A model generated the notes under the pieces. It did no database searches and was not told the origin of the DNA. It worked only from the letters and a program-made list of their open reading frames with translations. Positions 61,165 through 64,000 of a stretch of 64,000 bases of DNA are shown one piece after another. Numbering within the stretch: the first letter of the stretch is position 1; each line of letters starts with the position of its first letter. The translations under genes and the position numbers were made by a program. This stretch comes from Nitrospirales bacterium (GTDB taxonomy: Bacteria; Nitrospirota; Nitrospiria; Nitrospirales; UBA8639), in NCBI GenBank assembly GCA_012270585.1, contig JAAXIB010000027.1:1-64000 (forward strand), given 5' to 3'.

Positions 61165-61908
61165 TCAGCGCTTGAGGCGTGCGGGAGCTTTGGCCACCAA
61201 ATCCACAAGGGCAAGCCGCAGCCCTTCCTGAAGGGCTCTCGGGTAATTCGTCACGGAATCTTCCAACCCGGCGTAGAGGCCATCCGTTTCCCGCGCTTCA
61301 AATTCCATGGCCAAGCCCCACAGCACGTTGTCCGGCTCCCCCGTCGGGGTCAATTGCAAATCCATTTCCACATCGGTCTCGGTGGTTCCCATCGGCAGGC
61401 CGGTCATCCACAAAAGCGTGCCGGCGGGACCTAAAAGATACGTGGAAATATTCCGCTCCCACCGCGTCGAATAAAGACGCCCTTGCAAGACATAATCACT
61501 GGCCGGCATGGGTTGACCCTGATCGACAAACGTTACGGAAGAAAAAATGTTCGTCTTGCGAATTTCATCAGCCAAGGCTTGCGCAAAATCGCGGGCCGGG
61601 GCAAAGGACACTTCGTCGACGGGGTCGGGGCTCGAAATCGTCTCAGGCCGATCATAGACCGTGGTGGCATGAGGAATGAAGGGAATCACGGCTGCCCAAT
61701 ATTGCTCGCGCACCTCCGTGCCCCGCTTATCATCCAGAGGGCCGACCACCAGACTGCCGGCCACCTGCTGGTCGGCCGTCACGTCCAAATACGTCTTGTC
61801 CGGGGGAGGCGGATACTGCCAATCCCGTGAGCCCAAGCAGCCCGTTATCGTCAATGACAGGATCATAAGAATACCACACGCCTTATGCACGACAGACAGG
61901 CGACTCAT
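61165..61908 (-). CDS. lipoprotein of unknown function
   Basis: 247 residues from ATG 61908, with AAAGGAGG upstream. The lipobox LTITGC (mature Cys about residue 24) predicts a lipid-anchored protein. The body has a pattern of central strands and helices (QQVAGSLVVGPLDDKRG; DEIRKTNIFSSVTFV; YVLQGRLYSTRWERNISTYLLG) resembling outer-membrane lipoproteins with an LPS-binding or solvent-tolerance-like fold. No family is recognised and the role is unknown. Confidence 0.75.
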   Translation of the reverse strand: MSRLSVVHKACGILMILSLTITGCLGSRDWQYPPPPDKTYLDVTADQQVAGSLVVGPLDDKRGTEVREQYWAAVIPFIPHATTVYDRPETISSPDPVDEVSFAPARDFAQALADEIRKTNIFSSVTFVDQGQPMPASDYVLQGRLYSTRWERNISTYLLGPAGTLLWMTGLPMGTTETDVEMDLQLTPTGEPDNVLWGLAMEFEARETDGLYAGLEDSVTNYPRALQEGLRLALVDLVAKAPARLKR

Positions 61909-62026
61909 ACGTTGCCTCCTTTGGCAAGCAACAGTTTCCAACCGTTGCAATGATGGGTAATGCATAAATGACCACTGCTTCGCATTTTGCCGCAGCCGTC
62001 ACGTTGAACGGGTTGACAGTGCCACT

Positions 62027-62647
62027 TCAGTGACTGAACCCTCCGGCACACACGAACTGTTCCATGAGCTCGGGATAGGAGCGGGTGACCGGAAATTGAG
62101 GATATTCGGAACAAATCGTATCCGGAGGACGGAAGAAAAACCCGGCGTCGGCCTCTTGCAGCATCGACACGTCATTATAAGAATCTCCCGCAGCCAACAC
62201 GTGAAAATTCAGGCTCTTGACGGCTGCCACCGCATGGCGTTTCTGGTCTTTTTGCCGGAGTGAATAATTCCGAATGTAGCCTTCGTCGTCAATCTCCAGC
62301 GTGTGGCAAAATATGGAAGGATAGTGCAGTTGTTTCATCAGGGGACTGACCAGGTCATAATAGCTGTCCGACAAAATAATGACCTGACACCGCTCTCGCA
62401 ACCACGACAAAAATTCCACGGCACCATCCAGGGGTTTCAGCCCCGCGACCACCTCCGTGATATCCGATAGCTTGAGATGAAATTTAGCCAGAATGTCCAG
62501 GCGAAGCTTCATGAGTTCGTCATAGTCGGGGATGTCCCGGGTCGTGACCTGCAAGTCGGCAATCCCCGTTTTCTCGGACAACGCCAACCAGATTTCCGGA
62601 GTCAGCACACCCTCCATGTCCAAACAGGTCACCACGGGTGATTTCAT
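62027..62647 (-). CDS. thrH: ThrH, phosphoserine phosphatase/homoserine phosphotransferase
   Basis: 206 residues from ATG 62647, with GGGGAG 5 bases upstream. It follows Pseudomonas ThrH closely: VTCLDMEGVLTPEIW, EKTGIADLQVTTRDIPDYD, VILSDSYYD, FCHTLEIDDEGY and AAGDSYNDVSMLQEADAG. These are HAD-superfamily phosphatase motifs. It can dephosphorylate phosphoserine, and the Pseudomonas enzyme also passes phosphate to homoserine. No serine or threonine genes are adjacent. Confidence 0.93.
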   Translation of the reverse strand: MKSPVVTCLDMEGVLTPEIWLALSEKTGIADLQVTTRDIPDYDELMKLRLDILAKFHLKLSDITEVVAGLKPLDGAVEFLSWLRERCQVIILSDSYYDLVSPLMKQLHYPSIFCHTLEIDDEGYIRNYSLRQKDQKRHAVAAVKSLNFHVLAAGDSYNDVSMLQEADAGFFFRPPDTICSEYPQFPVTRSYPELMEQFVCAGGFSH

Positions 62648-62802
62648 ACTCCCCTCAAAACCACACAAATTTCGGATGAAAAGTAAACGGACGACACGGC
62701 AAGAACTTTAGAAAGGCTTCTATTGTATAAAAATCGGAGAGAGACTACAAACCTTTTCATCCCGAACGTTGCTCCAAAATTCCGGTGCTCGCATCCGCTC
62801 AT

Positions 62803-63807
62803 TTACCCAAAAGCAATGAGTAAGCCGAACGCGAGATAGCACAGGCCGTTGAAAATCAGATGGTAGGGCCTCAAGGTCCGGGACCGTAAACAGAGTTTGA
62901 GGTAGACCATCGCAAAGAACGTCAACCCGATTCCCCACAGGGCTTCTTTCCGCGGAACCCATGGCGTCAACAACACCCCCAAGGCAGGAAGCAGGCTCCC
63001 TTGAAACACCATCGCCCCGGTGATGTTGCCAAAGGCCAGGGTATCCCGGCCACGCCGCACCCAAATAATACTATTCACTTTTTCCGGCAATTCGGTCGCC
63101 ACCGGCACGATCAACAACGACAGGGCCAGGGTGGAAAGCCCAAGCCAGGCGGCCAAATGCTCCACCCCGTAAACGAAGCCCTTGGCTCCCCCAACGATAA
63201 ACCCGAATCCAATGACCAGTTGCAGGAGGATCGTGGTGAGGTTCTCGGGGATGCGTAACCGGCTCAAAAACAGAGGGTGATCCGCCTCGGTTCCATGTCC
63301 CTGCTCAACCAGACCCTGTGAGGCGCGAATCGTCAACAGCAAATAGATAAAATAGCTCAAGGTCAGTCCCAACGCCAACGACACGCGAGCCCATCGCCAC
63401 TCCGGGGGGACAAAGATCGTGAGGGTCGCCAACGCAAAGGCAAAGAGAAACCAATCCAGGTCCCGGTGCACGCCGGTGGGCTCGGGCTGAAAGGCTTGCG
63501 CCCACCCACGACGCTGGGCGGCGAACGTCCCCATCAAAAAAAACGTAATGGTCGAAAGCATGAGCGGAGCACCCAAAATGGCGCCCACCCCGACGTCATG
63601 CCGAACTGACAAATCCCCGCTGGCGGCCAACACGGCCACCACCGGAACCATCGCCTCGGGCAATGCCGTGCCCACGGCCGCAAACACCGATCCCGTGACC
63701 CCCTCCGAAATGTTCAGCCGTTCTCCGAAATGTTCGAGCGCGTTGGTAAACGTTTCCGCGCCGACCAGGATCACAATCAACGAAATGAGTAAAATCCACA
63801 ATTCCAT
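62803..63807 (-). CDS. sodium/calcium exchanger-like membrane protein
   Basis: 334 residues with about ten membrane segments in two inverted halves. The exchange motifs of the CaCA family are GTALPEAMVPVVAVLAASGDL in the first half and ATELPEKVNSIIWVRRGRDTLAFGNITGAMVF in the second, each with the membrane Glu of the cation site. It should exchange Ca2+ or another cation against H+ or Na+ in the inner membrane. The ion specificity is not set by the sequence. Confidence 0.88.
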   Translation of the reverse strand: MELWILLISLIVILVGAETFTNALEHFGERLNISEGVTGSVFAAVGTALPEAMVPVVAVLAASGDLSVRHDVGVGAILGAPLMLSTITFFLMGTFAAQRRGWAQAFQPEPTGVHRDLDWFLFAFALATLTIFVPPEWRWARVSLALGLTLSYFIYLLLTIRASQGLVEQGHGTEADHPLFLSRLRIPENLTTILLQLVIGFGFIVGGAKGFVYGVEHLAAWLGLSTLALSLLIVPVATELPEKVNSIIWVRRGRDTLAFGNITGAMVFQGSLLPALGVLLTPWVPRKEALWGIGLTFFAMVYLKLCLRSRTLRPYHLIFNGLCYLAFGLLIAFG

Positions 63808-63893
63808 GGGGTAAGGCTTCCTTGACGAGCCGCCATCGGTGACACGGCACCACGAACCTTGCTCACGACGTGCGGTTGCACTAGACTATCGTC

Positions 63894-64000
63894 ATGAGTG
63901 ATGAGATGGGAATCATCGCGGGTTGTCTGGCCGGGCTGCTCGCCTGCCGATTCGGGATCCGGTGGTGGCGTCATCGAAAGGCGGCCAAGCAAGCCGATGA
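63894..64000 (+). CDS. partial small membrane protein, cut by the window end
   Basis: An ATG at 63894 opens a frame that runs to the window edge (35 codons): a short hydrophobic stretch (IIAGCLAGLLACRFG) followed by a basic tail (RWWRHRKAAK). TTGCTC and TAGACT spaced by 17 bases precede it, so it may be expressed divergently from the exchanger gene. It is too short to be sure it is a gene. Confidence 0.35.
   Translation, partial: MSDEMGIIAGCLAGLLACRFGIRWWRHRKAAKQAD

Noticed and set aside
1-64000. tRNA, rRNA, CRISPR arrays, insertion sequences
   Set aside because: No cloverleaf with a CCA-type end, no rRNA-like tract, no evenly spaced direct repeats and no transposase-like frame were found by reading. 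A covariance or repeat search could still find divergent cases.

Overview
The window looks like a chromosome segment of a chemolithoautotrophic Nitrospirota bacterium, most likely Nitrospira-like. The pointers are a reductive TCA (rTCA) operon with ATP-citrate lyase, a five-subunit 2-oxoacid:ferredoxin oxidoreductase, a monomeric isocitrate dehydrogenase and many short palindromic intergenic repeats. No rRNA or tRNA gene was seen, so the taxonomy is an inference from gene content.

Layout. 0.2-10.2 kb holds hflK-hflC, a pentapeptide-repeat protein, a CobW-type GTPase, a very small zinc-ribbon-like protein, a TraB-family protein, an aminopeptidase P, an AT-rich NERD-domain gene and a BrnT/CopG toxin-antitoxin pair. 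10.3-20.5 kb is one minus-strand rTCA operon in the order aclB-aclA-acn-frdB-frdA-sucC-sucD. A PilX-like pilus gene and the plus-strand icd gene follow (20.7-24.8 kb).

25.3-46.1 kb is the outstanding region: a complete-looking sterol biosynthesis and transport island. A tight plus-strand operon (32.8-42.0 kb) encodes a C-24 sterol methyltransferase, an SdmB-like 3-beta-hydroxysteroid dehydrogenase, an SdmA-like Rieske oxygenase, an ERG24-type sterol reductase, CYP51, and a single 1129-residue polypeptide that fuses squalene epoxidase to oxidosqualene cyclase. Around it lie a GPP34 (GOLPH3)-cytochrome P450 fusion, a second sterol methyltransferase, a second Rieske oxygenase, an FAD oxidoreductase, an outer-membrane beta-barrel protein, and a minus-strand set of an RND transporter, a periplasmic TPR protein and a membrane protein with the residue spacing of EBP (sterol delta8-delta7 isomerase). 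Two decayed gene fragments, one of a methyltransferase and one of the TPR gene, show past duplication inside the island. The outer-membrane and RND genes share a promoter architecture. The palindromic repeats common on both sides of the island are absent inside it, which suggests separate acquisition. Read together, the genes predict squalene -> oxidosqualene -> a lanosterol-type product -> C-14 and C-4 demethylation -> nuclear double-bond shift and side-chain alkylation, followed by export to the outer membrane.

46.3-64 kb returns to backbone genes: DUF427, a SUMF1-like exported protein, a minor-pilin set with prepilin peptidase, a LuxR-type HTH protein, rlmB, cysS, a DedA/YqaA-like protein, surE, the five-subunit oxidoreductase operon, an M23 peptidase, cutA, a lipoprotein, thrH and a cation/Ca exchanger-like protein.
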